From: Thermanaerothrix solaris
GTDB taxonomy: Bacteria; Chloroflexota; Anaerolineae; Anaerolineales; Anaerolineaceae
Assembly: GCF_032334255.1 (NCBI RefSeq)
Contig: NZ_JAUHMF010000001.1
Coordinates: 248,001 to 312,000, forward strand
Reading direction: 5' to 3'
Length of the DNA: 64,000 nt
Shown: positions 8,296-16,011 of the stretch, in pieces
Layout of the letters: every line of letters starts with the position of its first letter
Numbering within the stretch: position 1 is the stretch's first letter
The notes under the pieces: generated by a model
Seen by the model: the letters and a program-made list of their open reading frames with translations, nothing else
The model's database searches: none
Told to the model about the DNA's origin: nothing
Translations under genes and position numbers: made by a program

Positions 8296-9534
8296 TCAGA
8301 CATGTGAATGCTCTGGCTGTTGTAAGGTCAGGCGGACATCCTCCACCTGACCCTCTGGAGCACAGGGCAGGTGGGCGAGGCGGTCAACCAGCGCCTGGAT
8401 CTCTTCACGCAAGCGCATGGGATTGGTTTGCTCACGCAGGGCCAGGCAGGCCGCCTGTTTCTCCGGGGAGAGTGCACCGGCCTGGATGAGCCGTTCGAGA
8501 GGCGGGATGGCAGGGGCGTACATGCGTTTGACTTTGGCAGGCGTCTGTTCGGAGCGGATACGTTTTTCTTGCAGGCGCAGGACGGGCTGGAAGAAGTTAT
8601 GGTATAGCCAGAGTTTGTCATAGAGTTGGTTGAGCAAATGGGTCTGTTCCACCGTGTCCAGCCGACCATAGCCGACATAGGCGCGCACCAGCGAGAAGTT
8701 GTTTTCTTCCACAAAGCGATTGTCGTTCTTGTGAAAGGGACGGCTGCGCGAAACGTCTGCTTTCACTTTGTCCTTCCAGTAACGCAGGAGATGGGCGTTC
8801 AGGAACTCGCTGCCGTTATCCGGGTGCAATTCGCGGATTGCGAAGGGTAAACGCTGGCGAATGCGCTCAAAGCCGTCTTGCATGACCAGCCAGGAGCGTC
8901 CCAGCACTGCCACACACTCACTCCAGCCACTGGCCACGTCCACCAGTTGCAGGGTGTGGACGTATTGTCCCTGGGAGCTTAAGCCGCAGTGGTGCACCAG
9001 GTCGACTTCCAGGTGCCCGGGCTGACGTTCCTCCCAGGCAATGCGCCGCATCGGGATGAACGACCTCACGCTGGAAGTCGGGGCCGGGCGTCCCACCCGA
9101 TGCGCCAGGCGCTGGGCAGCCCGTTGCGAAGCCGGCAAGCGCCGCCGCACACTGGAAATGCTGATCTTTCCCAGCAATTCCAGCGTTGTCTCGCTCAGGA
9201 GCAATTCACCGTGCGCTTGCAAGTGCCTGGCCATCCAGACCAGGTTCGGTTGCAGACGTTCGGCACAGGGATAATCCAGACTGCGAGCGATCACCGCAAT
9301 CGCCGCATCTACCTCCGGCCCATACCTCTTGCCGCGCTCCCGCTTACGCCGCTTGCGTCCTAGCTCCCCATTCAGCAAACGGATCAGCGATTTGCGGTGC
9401 AGCCCGGTCACGGCCTGGGCTTCATCCAGCAGACGGCTGCGCTCTTTGCGCCCTTCCGCCCGCCAGTACCGCAGCCGTATCTTGTGTAAGTACTTGCGAC
9501 GCTCATCTACGGTCATTGGATCGGTTTCGGCCAT
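8296..9534 (-). CDS. Transposase with an integrase (rve) catalytic core
   Basis: About 412 residues. The N-terminus is a helix-turn-helix region (RYWRAEGRKERSRLLDEAQ and TGLHRKSLIRLL) of the kind found in ISNCY-type transposases, followed by an Arg/Lys-rich linker. The RNase H-like core has the DDE residues: Asp in EVDLVHHCG, Asp in HPDNGSEF and Glu in NRFVEENN. The reading frame is intact, so it may be active. I prefer the ATG at 9534 because GGAG lies 8 bases before it. An upstream ATG at 9576 would put the inner right-end repeat inside the gene, and the true N-terminus could be there. Confidence 0.88.
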   Translation of the reverse strand: MAETDPMTVDERRKYLHKIRLRYWRAEGRKERSRLLDEAQAVTGLHRKSLIRLLNGELGRKRRKRERGKRYGPEVDAAIAVIARSLDYPCAERLQPNLVWMARHLQAHGELLLSETTLELLGKISISSVRRRLPASQRAAQRLAHRVGRPAPTSSVRSFIPMRRIAWEERQPGHLEVDLVHHCGLSSQGQYVHTLQLVDVASGWSECVAVLGRSWLVMQDGFERIRQRLPFAIRELHPDNGSEFLNAHLLRYWKDKVKADVSRSRPFHKNDNRFVEENNFSLVRAYVGYGRLDTVEQTHLLNQLYDKLWLYHNFFQPVLRLQEKRIRSEQTPAKVKRMYAPAIPPLERLIQAGALSPEKQAACLALREQTNPMRLREEIQALVDRLAHLPCAPEGQVEDVRLTLQQPEHSHV

Positions 9535-9546
9535 CTCGTTCACTCC

Positions 9547-9597
9547 GGTAACATTTTCTTTTGAGTGAACGATCATATCTCGGTAACATTTTATTTG
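9547..9597 (-). repeat. Right-end pair of transposase-binding-like repeats
   Basis: On the minus strand these read AAAAGAAAATGTTACC (9562-9547) and CAAATAAAATGTTACC (9597-9582), again 35 bases apart. They invert the left-end pair and flank the transposase start, so transposase binding could also repress its own gene (inference). Confidence 0.75.
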
Positions 9598-9612
9598 ATA
9601 GAACGCGGTTCC

Positions 9613-9641
9613 TTGACAGCATAAAGCCTTCCGATTAGAAT
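9613..9641 (+). promoter_or_regulatory. Promoter for the tRNA-Ala pair and probably leuS
   Basis: TTGACA at 9613-9618, a 17-base spacer and TAGAAT at 9636-9641, placed 17 bases before the first tRNA. The -35 hexamer is contained in the TGTCAAG end motif of the insertion sequence. Confidence 0.7.
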
Positions 9642-9658
9642 TTGATTACCCTTGATGA

Positions 9659-9734
9659 GGGCCTGTAGCGCAGTTGGGAGCGCGCTTCAATCGCACTGAA
9701 GAGGTCAGGGGTTCGAATCCCCTCAGGTCCACCA
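9659..9734 (+). tRNA. tRNA-Ala(CGC)
   Basis: A complete cloverleaf. The acceptor GGGCCTG pairs with CAGGTCC and includes the G3-U70 wobble that identifies alanine tRNAs. The D stem is GCGC, the anticodon stem CTTCA/TGAAG with loop ATCGCAC (anticodon CGC), and the T stem AGGGG/CCCCT. The 73-nt body ends at 9731 and CCA is encoded at 9732-9734. Confidence 0.95.
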
Positions 9735-9763
9735 GGCGCAAGCCGAACCTTAAAAAGGCATAT

Positions 9764-9836
9764 GGGCCCATAGCGCAGTTGGGAGCGCGTCTCAATGGCA
9801 TTGAGAAGGTCGGGGGTTCGAATCCCCCTGGGTCCA
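9764..9836 (+). tRNA. tRNA-Ala(GGC)
   Basis: A 73-nt cloverleaf 29 bases after the first alanine tRNA and similar to it in sequence. GGGCCCA pairs with TGGGTCC, again with G3-U70. The anticodon loop ATGGCAT gives anticodon GGC. No CCA is encoded (CAC follows the discriminator A), so CCA must be added after transcription, unlike its neighbour. Confidence 0.95.
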
Positions 9837-9844
9837 CACGAGAT

Positions 9845-9876
9845 GTGAGCCAGGAGCCATCTCCCGGCTCACTTTG
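9845..9876 (+). terminator. Hairpin between tRNA-Ala(GGC) and the T-box leader
   Basis: GTGAGCC pairs with GGCTCAC around an inner GGAG/CTCC stem with one mismatch, followed by only TTTG. It is a stable hairpin with a weak U-run: either a leaky terminator or a processing hairpin. Confidence 0.4.
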
Positions 9877-9879
9877 TAA

Positions 9880-10147
9880 GACCAGGGCAGGAGTAGTAGA
9901 TCATCCGCCAGAGAGTCGGGGAGGGTGGAAACCCGGCAAGGCCTTTGCGGAGGGCCAACAAGATCGAACTCGCCTGCCGCCTCGATGTTCGAGGCAAGTC
10001 GCCCGGGTGAACAAGAGTAGCCAGGGACGGGTGATGCCCGTTAGCGCATCAAAGAGTGGTCCGAGCGCTGTAGATCGGCTCGGGCAATCGGGGTGGTACC
10101 GCGGAGAACAACCTTCGTCCCTGTCGTGGCGAAGGTTGTTTTATTTT
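9880..10147 (+). promoter_or_regulatory. T-box leader of leuS, leucine specifier CUC
   Basis: A tRNA-sensing leader that controls leuS by premature termination. Stem I closes with GGCAGG (9886-9891) and CCTGCC (9973-9978). The specifier loop shows AGTAGTA on the 5' side and GAACTC on the 3' side, placing the codon CTC at 9969-9971, which reads leucine. The conserved T-box bulge GGGTGGTACCGCGG is at 10091-10104. The terminator is an 11-bp perfect stem, AACAACCTTCG (10108-10118) with CGAAGGTTGTT (10130-10140), followed by TTATTTT. Uncharged tRNA-Leu(GAG) should stabilise the antiterminator and allow leuS expression (known T-box mechanism). Confidence 0.93.
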
Positions 10148-10180
10148 GAACCAAGATTGCTAATTCAGGAGAGATCGAGG

Positions 10181-12652
10181 ATGAATATCTCGGTTCCAAC
10201 GTATAACCCAACTGAAATTGAACGCAAATGGCAAGAAAAATGGGAGGCGGATGGTTTATATCATGCCGATATTGATTACAGCCGCCCCAAACATTACGCA
10301 TTGACCATGTTGCCGTATCCCTCAGGGGATTTGCATATTGGTCACTGGTATGCCATGACGCCCTCAGATGCGCGGGCGCGTTTTATGCGTATGCAAGGTT
10401 ACAACGTGCTTTTCCCGATGGGGTTTGATGCCTTCGGCTTGCCCGCAGAAAACGCCGCGATCAAACATAACATTCATCCTAAAGAATGGACTTACCGCAA
10501 CATTGAACGAATGCGCAAGCAACTCAAGAGTATGGGGGCGATGTTTGACTGGCGGCGTGAAGCCATAAGTTCGGATCCTGAGTATTATCGTTGGACACAA
10601 TGGTTCTTTGTGCAATTCTACAAAAATGGTTTGGCTTACCGCAAAGGCGGAATGGTAGATTGGTGTCCATCTTGCAATACAACTTTGGCCCGAGAGCAAG
10701 TCGTAGGCGAGGATCGTGTTTGTGAACGTTGTGGCACACCAGTGATCAAGAAAAACCTGGAGCAGTGGTTCTTCCGCCTGACAAAGTATGCCGAAGAGTT
10801 GCTCTCATTCGAGGGAATTGACTGGCCAGAGCGGGTGCGTACACTGCAAATTAATTGGATCGGGCGTTCTGAGGGAGCGGCGGTAACATTTCGAACTGAA
10901 CAAGGGGATCCTATCGAGGTCTTCACCACGCGCCCGGATACGCTATGGGGAGCGACGTTTATGGTACTCGCTCCAGAGCACCCGTTGGTCGAGAAGGTGA
11001 CCACCCTCGAACAGAAAGCGGCAGTTGAAGCCTACATTTACCAAGCTCTCCGCCAATCGGATATTCAACGTGAAGCCGCCGATCGAGAAAAAACGGGGGT
11101 GTTTACTGGTGGGTATGCCATCAACCCGGTTAATGGTGAGCGTATCCCAATTTGGATTGCGGATTACGTACTGATGAGTTATGGCACCGGTGCCATTATG
11201 GCGGTTCCGGCCCACGACGAACGTGACTTCGCCTTTGCTCGTAAATATGGCTTGCGCATTATTCCCGTTATTCAACCCGAAGGGATGGTGTTGGATGGTG
11301 ACACGATGGAGCAAGCCTACACCGGGCCAGGATACATGATTAATAGCGGGCCGTTGAACGGCACTTATGTCAATGGTAAAGGACATAATGATCCGGGCAT
11401 TCGCAAGGTTATTGAATACCTAGAAGCCCATGGATTAGGGCGGGCTGAAGTTTCCTACAAACTCCGTGACTGGCTGATTTCGCGGCAGCGTTATTGGGGC
11501 GCGCCTATTCCTATTATTTATTGCCCGAAATGCGGTACTGTGCCCGTTCCTGAAGATCAATTGCCAGTGCTGTTGCCAGACGATGTGGAATGGCGGCCCA
11601 CAGGTGAGAGCCCGCTAAAGTTACATCCCACCTGGCGATTCACCACGTGTCCGACCTGTGGAGGGCCAGCCGAGCGAGAGACGGACACTATGGATACGTT
11701 TATGTGTTCGTCATGGTATCACCTGCGTTATTTGAGCCCTCATTATGATCAATGGCCCTTTGATCCTCGCGAGTATGATTACTGGATGCCGGTGGATACC
11801 TATACTGGGGGCATTGAGCATGCAACGATGCACTTGATTTACACACGCTTTTTCCATAAAGCATGCCGGGACATTGGGATTACAAAAGGCAATGAACCCA
11901 TGTTGCAACTGCGCAATCAAGGAATGGTCTTGGGCGAAGATTCAGAGAAAATGTCCAAGAGCCGTGGAAATGTGATTGCCCCGGATGATTTGGTAGCGCG
12001 CTATGGGGCGGATACGGTACGCGCATACTTGATGTTCTTTGCCCGGTGGGATCAGGGTGGGCCGTGGAACAGTGGTGGTATTGAAGGCGTGCATCGTTGG
12101 TTGAGGCGTGTATGGTCAGTGATCTTAGAGCCGGTTAATGAACAGAATCAAGCCGATGAGGCAACCTTGCGCCAGTTGCGTCGCAAAGTTCATCAGACTT
12201 TGCGCTCGGTGACGCGTGACTTTCGCGAGTTTGAGTTCAATACCATTGTGTCCTCACTCATGGAATTGCTGAATGAGATGAGCAAAGCCAAACAAAATGG
12301 TGCCTGGGGCAGTATGGCCTGGGATGAGGCAGTGGATATTTATCTGCGCATGCTGGCGCCGGTATGCCCACACATCAGCGAGGAAATCTGGGCATTACTG
12401 GGTAAGCCCTACTCGATCCATGCCCAAGCATGGCCACAGGTAGATGAAGAGGCGGCTAAAGAAGAAATGATCACCATTGTGGTCCAGATAAACGGAAAAG
12501 TACGCGATCGTTTAACAGTGAATGCAGAAATCAGTGATGAAGAAGTAAAAGCACTGGCCTTGCAAAGTGAAGTCGTCCAGCGTTATTTGGGTGGAAAACC
12601 ACCACAGCAAATCATCTACGTGCCACGGCGATTGGTCAGCATTGTGGTTTAA
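10181..12652 (+). CDS. leuS: Leucyl-tRNA synthetase
   Basis: A class I aminoacyl-tRNA synthetase of 823 residues, the usual bacterial size, which charges tRNA-Leu in the cytosol. It has the HIGH-type motif in LPYPSGDLHIGHWYAM near residue 50. A zinc-binding insertion follows (CPSCNTTLAREQV...CERCG), then the CP1 editing domain with TRPDTLWGATFMVLAPEHP and PAHDERDF. The KMSKS motif is EKMSKSRGNVIAPDD, and an anticodon-binding C-terminal part ends the protein. An open frame extends 5' through both tRNAs, but the true start is the ATG at 10181 after AGGAGAG. Expression is controlled by the T-box leader just upstream. Confidence 0.98.
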   Translation: MNISVPTYNPTEIERKWQEKWEADGLYHADIDYSRPKHYALTMLPYPSGDLHIGHWYAMTPSDARARFMRMQGYNVLFPMGFDAFGLPAENAAIKHNIHPKEWTYRNIERMRKQLKSMGAMFDWRREAISSDPEYYRWTQWFFVQFYKNGLAYRKGGMVDWCPSCNTTLAREQVVGEDRVCERCGTPVIKKNLEQWFFRLTKYAEELLSFEGIDWPERVRTLQINWIGRSEGAAVTFRTEQGDPIEVFTTRPDTLWGATFMVLAPEHPLVEKVTTLEQKAAVEAYIYQALRQSDIQREAADREKTGVFTGGYAINPVNGERIPIWIADYVLMSYGTGAIMAVPAHDERDFAFARKYGLRIIPVIQPEGMVLDGDTMEQAYTGPGYMINSGPLNGTYVNGKGHNDPGIRKVIEYLEAHGLGRAEVSYKLRDWLISRQRYWGAPIPIIYCPKCGTVPVPEDQLPVLLPDDVEWRPTGESPLKLHPTWRFTTCPTCGGPAERETDTMDTFMCSSWYHLRYLSPHYDQWPFDPREYDYWMPVDTYTGGIEHATMHLIYTRFFHKACRDIGITKGNEPMLQLRNQGMVLGEDSEKMSKSRGNVIAPDDLVARYGADTVRAYLMFFARWDQGGPWNSGGIEGVHRWLRRVWSVILEPVNEQNQADEATLRQLRRKVHQTLRSVTRDFREFEFNTIVSSLMELLNEMSKAKQNGAWGSMAWDEAVDIYLRMLAPVCPHISEEIWALLGKPYSIHAQAWPQVDEEAAKEEMITIVVQINGKVRDRLTVNAEISDEEVKALALQSEVVQRYLGGKPPQQIIYVPRRLVSIVV

Positions 12653-12660
12653 GCCTGATG

Positions 12661-12699
12661 GGGTGCTGCTCAATAGATATAGGCAGCGCCCTTTTTATT
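12661..12699 (+). terminator. Terminator after leuS
   Basis: GGGTGCTGC (12661-12669) pairs with GCAGCGCCC (12683-12691), followed by TTTTTATTT. Confidence 0.85.
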
Positions 12700-12723
12700 T
12701 ATCTTTCGTAAGGGAGGATCTCC

Positions 12724-13416
12724 ATGCGCTTTGAAGAACTTAACTGGATGGATATTGAACGCTACTTAGAACGGGATAATCGAATTATGGTGGTCTTAGG
12801 GGCTTGTGAACAACATGGCTATCTAAGCCTTTTGACCGATGTGAAAATTCCATTGGCATTGGCCGATGCCGCCAGTCGCCAGAGTGGGGTGTTGGTATCA
12901 CCCCCGTTGAATTTTGGTGTATCACCGTATTTTCTGACCTATCCAGGTACGATTTCCCTGCGCACTGAGACGTTTATCCGAGTGGTTGAAGATGTGGTAA
13001 CCAGTTTATATGAACAGGGGTTTCGGCGTTTTCTGGTGCTGAACGGCCATGGAGGGAACATCGCTGCCCAGAACGTGCTGGTTGAACTGGCGAATCGTAA
13101 ACCAGGCATGAAAGTTGCGTGGTACGCCTGGTGGCAATCTCACAGTGTTGAGGCTGTGGCAGCCCGCTATGGGATTAAGATTTATCATGCGGGATGGGCA
13201 GAGGCGTTCCCGTTTACCCGGGTAACGGAGCTGCCCCAAGGCGAGAAACATGTGCAGGGCTACCAAGGGTTGCTTAATGCCGAGGAAACACGGGCCATAT
13301 TTGGTGATGGTGTATTTGGAGGGGATTATCAGGTTGAAGAAACAATCCTCCAGGACGTGTTTGATGCAGCGCTTAAAGATGTGTTGACTTTGCTGAATTT
13401 TGATGAATTGGCCTAA
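12724..13416 (+). CDS. Creatininase-family metal-dependent amidohydrolase
   Basis: A 230-residue cytosolic protein. It has the family's metal-site segments: CEQHGYLSLLTD near residue 28 (Glu, His and the later Asp), NGHGGN in the middle, and HAGWAEAFPFTR, whose Glu matches the subfamily with HxxWxE rather than HAGE. Known relatives hydrolyse creatinine, deformylate a flavin precursor (ArfB) or act on mycofactocin (MftE); the substrate here cannot be told from sequence. A good site, AGGGAGGA, precedes the ATG. It stands alone between the leuS terminator and a non-coding stretch. Confidence 0.85.
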   Translation: MRFEELNWMDIERYLERDNRIMVVLGACEQHGYLSLLTDVKIPLALADAASRQSGVLVSPPLNFGVSPYFLTYPGTISLRTETFIRVVEDVVTSLYEQGFRRFLVLNGHGGNIAAQNVLVELANRKPGMKVAWYAWWQSHSVEAVAARYGIKIYHAGWAEAFPFTRVTELPQGEKHVQGYQGLLNAEETRAIFGDGVFGGDYQVEETILQDVFDAALKDVLTLLNFDELA

Positions 13417-13793
13417 ATAGGGAAATAACTGTTACCAAATTACTTCTATTGTTTGTTAAAGGATCGTGTATAATTGATTAACAAATTCTGATATTTCCTT
13501 CGCTGCTATGCCTAGTCAAGATGGCTCTGTGTGCCGCGAAAGGCAACACAGTTGAGTATTGGGATATTGATTATTATGACTATAGAAAAATGCTCACCGA
13601 CCAGAAAATCACGACGGATGGGTAGCCTGAAGACTGATTCAGAGAAAAGGATTCCTGGATTGGCTGGGGTTATCAAGTGTTGTGGACCGGGTGATTGATC
13701 ATCGCGATACCCCGTTCTTTTGCCCATTCATTCCATTCTGGTCATCCCGTAAGAGGGACGTGAGCGAGCCGAAAAGACGGGCGAAGCAGCGCA
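13417..13793 (+). other. Non-coding stretch with RNA-like structure, no gene recognised
   Basis: There is no convincing reading frame. A TATAAT box lies near 13470. Downstream are several pairable segments: CTGTGT...ACACAG around a GCC/GGC stem near 13530-13555, and GGGGTTATC pairing with GATACCCC around 13665-13715 followed by a T-rich run. It could hold a small RNA or a long recX leader. I could not match it to RNase P RNA, SRP RNA, 6S RNA or a known riboswitch by eye. Confidence 0.3.
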
Positions 13794-13808
13794 TTGAAAT
13801 TTGACAAA

Positions 13809-14450
13809 ATGGAGCACAAAATCACGGCGCTGCGCGTTCAAAAACGTAACCCGAATCGGGTTAATGTCTACCTCGACGGATCATTTGCCTTTGGCCTATC
13901 ACGCATTGTCGCAGCCTGGCTGCAGGTTGGTCAAACCCTAAGCGATGAGAAGATCGCCAGTCTCCAGGCCGAAGAAACGCGTGAGGCGGCCTATCAGGCA
14001 GCACTTCGTTATTTAAACTTCCGCCCTCGGTCCGAGGCCGAGTTGCGGAATAAACTTGAGGGCAAAGGATTCGATGCCTCGGTCATTGATGCCACTCTTC
14101 AACGTCTAACTGAAGAAGGGCTGGTGCGTGATGATCGTTTTGCCCGCTCATGGGCGGAAAGTCGGAGTCTGAGCCGTCCGCGCAGCCGACGCCTAATTGC
14201 TTTTGAACTTCGCCAGAAGGGAATATCAGAAGAAAATATTCAACAAGCGGTGGCTGATCTCGAGGATACTGAACTGGCCTTTCGGGCTGGTTTGCGTTAC
14301 GCACGACGCTTGAAAAACTTGGATTTTGCAACGTTCCAGCGGCGACTGGCTGGCTTCTTACAGCGGCGGGGCTTTGCCTATGGAACGGTTGTGACAACCG
14401 TGCGGCGCATCTGGGATGAGATTCAGGCCACCCACGACACTATGACATGA
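13809..14450 (+). CDS. recX: Regulatory protein RecX
   Basis: A modulator of RecA filaments, 213 residues in the cytosol. The N-terminal part HKITALRVQKRNPNRVNVYLDGSFAFGL is characteristic. It is followed by tandem three-helix repeats, including AALRYLNFRPRSEAELRNKLEGKGF and RLTEEGLVRDDRFARSWAESR, which is typical of the family. A TTG at 13794 would lengthen it by five codons; neither start has a clear ribosome binding site, so the ATG is chosen by homology. It precedes rny by 13 bases and is about 15 kb from recA, so it is not co-transcribed with its partner. Confidence 0.9.
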   Translation: MEHKITALRVQKRNPNRVNVYLDGSFAFGLSRIVAAWLQVGQTLSDEKIASLQAEETREAAYQAALRYLNFRPRSEAELRNKLEGKGFDASVIDATLQRLTEEGLVRDDRFARSWAESRSLSRPRSRRLIAFELRQKGISEENIQQAVADLEDTELAFRAGLRYARRLKNLDFATFQRRLAGFLQRRGFAYGTVVTTVRRIWDEIQATHDTMT

Positions 14451-14463
14451 ATGAGGTTTAAAG

Positions 14464-16008
14464 ATGGGTGCAAATGGAAATTTCTGGTTAATGACGTTGT
14501 TGCTTTTACTTGGGGATGCGATTTTAGTGGGGGTGGTCATTTACTTCTTACGGCGTTCTTTGGTGGCTCGAATTCAACGCGAGCAGAAAGAGATTGCTGA
14601 CAGCATTATCGCCAGTGCCACAGAACAAGCCAAGTTAATCGAGATTGAGGCGCGTGACAAAGCGCTTAAGATCCTCCAAGAAACCGAAGCCGAGGTCAAT
14701 CGTCGGCGTTCGGAGATTGCCCGAGAAGAGGACCGCTTACAAAAGCGCCGCCTTGAATTGGATAATCGCATTGAGCGCTTGGAACAGCGTGAGCAAGCGC
14801 TCAATAAACGCCAATCCTCCCTGGATAAACGGGCTAATGAGATTGAGCGCTTGTATGAGCAACAAATGGCAGAACTCCAACGCGTTGCTCAGATGACGGT
14901 GGAAGAAGCGCGTAGTTTGCTGTTGGCAGAGGTTGAGAAGGAAGCGCGAGCGGATATGGCGCGTGTGATCCGGCAGATTGAATCCGAAGCCCGCGCAGAA
15001 GGTGAGAAACGTGCTCGTGAATTAATCGCTGAGGCCATCCAACGCGTGGCATCAGATCACGTTTCCAGTGTTACCACTTCGGTGATCTCGCTGCCCAACG
15101 AAGAAATGAAAGGACGCATTGTGGGTAGGAACGGTCGGAATATCCGCGCTTTTGAGCAGGCGGCAGGGGTAGATGTCATCGTTGATGACACGCCGGAGAC
15201 GGTGACGATTTCCTGTTTTGATCCCATCCGACGTGAAATTGCACGACGCTCATTAGAGCGCTTGATCAGTGACGGTCGTATTCACCCGGCTCAAATTGAG
15301 AAAATATTGAGCGAAGAACAGCGCGAGGTTGAGAAAGCCATAGTTGAAGCGGGCGAACAGGCTGCTTACGATGCCGGAGTCACCGGATTGCATCCTGAGA
15401 TTATCAAAGTGTTAGGGCGTCTCAAATATCGCACGTCGTATGGGCAGAATCAATTGGCGCACGCTGTTGAAGTTGCCAAATTGGCGGCTGTCCTGGCGGC
15501 GGAACTAGGCGCGGACGTAGAAGCCGCTCGTATGGGTGGTCTGCTTCATGACCTGGGCAAGGCGATGGATCATAATACCGATGGCACCCATGCGATGATC
15601 GGTGCCGAATTTGCCCGCCGTTATGGTGTGCCATCCAAAGTTGTGAACATTATTGCATCTCATCACCACGAGGTGGAGCAAGAGAGCATTGAAGCGGTCA
15701 TTGTGGAAGCAGCGGATGCGATCTCAGGGGCTCGTCCGGGTGCACGGCGCGAGGATCTTGAGCAATACATCAAGCGCCTGCGTGCACTTGAAGAAATTGC
15801 TAATTCCTTCAAAGGAGTTAGCCAGAGTTATGCCATTCAGGCCGGTCGGGAAATTCGCATCATCGTGCGCCCTGAAGAAATTGACGATTTGGCGGCATTG
15901 CGTTTAGCGCGAGATGTGGCCAAGAAGATCGAAGAAACCATGCAGTACCCGGGACAAATAAAAGTCACCGTGATCCGCGAAACCCGAGCGGTAGATTACG
16001 CCAAATAA
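14464..16008 (+). CDS. rny: Ribonuclease Y
   Basis: A membrane-anchored endoribonuclease of 514 residues that starts mRNA decay. It has an N-terminal transmembrane helix (about 8-28) and a long charged coiled coil (about 30-190). The KH domain carries GRIVGRNGRNIRAFEQAAGVDV near 215-240. The HD metal-dependent phosphohydrolase domain shows HAVEVAKLAAVLA, GGLLHDLGKAMDH and IIASHHHEVEQES. GAGGTTTAAAG precedes the ATG. It is tightly spaced with recX and the following oxidoreductase. Confidence 0.97.
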   Translation: MGANGNFWLMTLLLLLGDAILVGVVIYFLRRSLVARIQREQKEIADSIIASATEQAKLIEIEARDKALKILQETEAEVNRRRSEIAREEDRLQKRRLELDNRIERLEQREQALNKRQSSLDKRANEIERLYEQQMAELQRVAQMTVEEARSLLLAEVEKEARADMARVIRQIESEARAEGEKRARELIAEAIQRVASDHVSSVTTSVISLPNEEMKGRIVGRNGRNIRAFEQAAGVDVIVDDTPETVTISCFDPIRREIARRSLERLISDGRIHPAQIEKILSEEQREVEKAIVEAGEQAAYDAGVTGLHPEIIKVLGRLKYRTSYGQNQLAHAVEVAKLAAVLAAELGADVEAARMGGLLHDLGKAMDHNTDGTHAMIGAEFARRYGVPSKVVNIIASHHHEVEQESIEAVIVEAADAISGARPGARREDLEQYIKRLRALEEIANSFKGVSQSYAIQAGREIRIIVRPEEIDDLAALRLARDVAKKIEETMQYPGQIKVTVIRETRAVDYAK

Positions 16009-16011
16009 CCC

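Larger units (their letters stand above)
8121..9618 (-). mobile_element. Insertion sequence with a DDE (rve) transposase
   Basis: About 1.5 kb, visibly richer in GC than its surroundings. Both ends begin TGTCAAG reading inward (8121-8127 and the complement of 9612-9618). Each end carries two inward-facing copies of an AAAAGATAATGTTACC-like motif exactly 35 bases apart: 8130-8145 and 8165-8180 on the left, 9547-9562 and 9582-9597 on the right. One gene, the transposase, fills the middle. I see no flanking target-site duplication, so the exact ends are inferred from the shared motifs. The transposase N-terminus suggests an ISNCY/IS1202-like or IS481-related group. Confidence 0.75.

Noticed and set aside
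9674..10180. Open frame extending leuS upstream by about 169 codons
   Set aside because: It runs through both tRNA-Ala genes and the T-box leader; the real start at 10181 has a ribosome binding site and the conserved LeuRS N-terminus.
12724..13416. Inactive creatininase homologue
   Set aside because: EQHGYLSLLTD and HAGWAEA differ from the best-known motif (EQHGPHLP, HAGE), but fit a common subfamily in which the ligands are kept.
13512..13727. 71-codon minus-strand frame in the gap before recX
   Set aside because: No ribosome binding site, no recognisable pattern, and the region looks non-coding.
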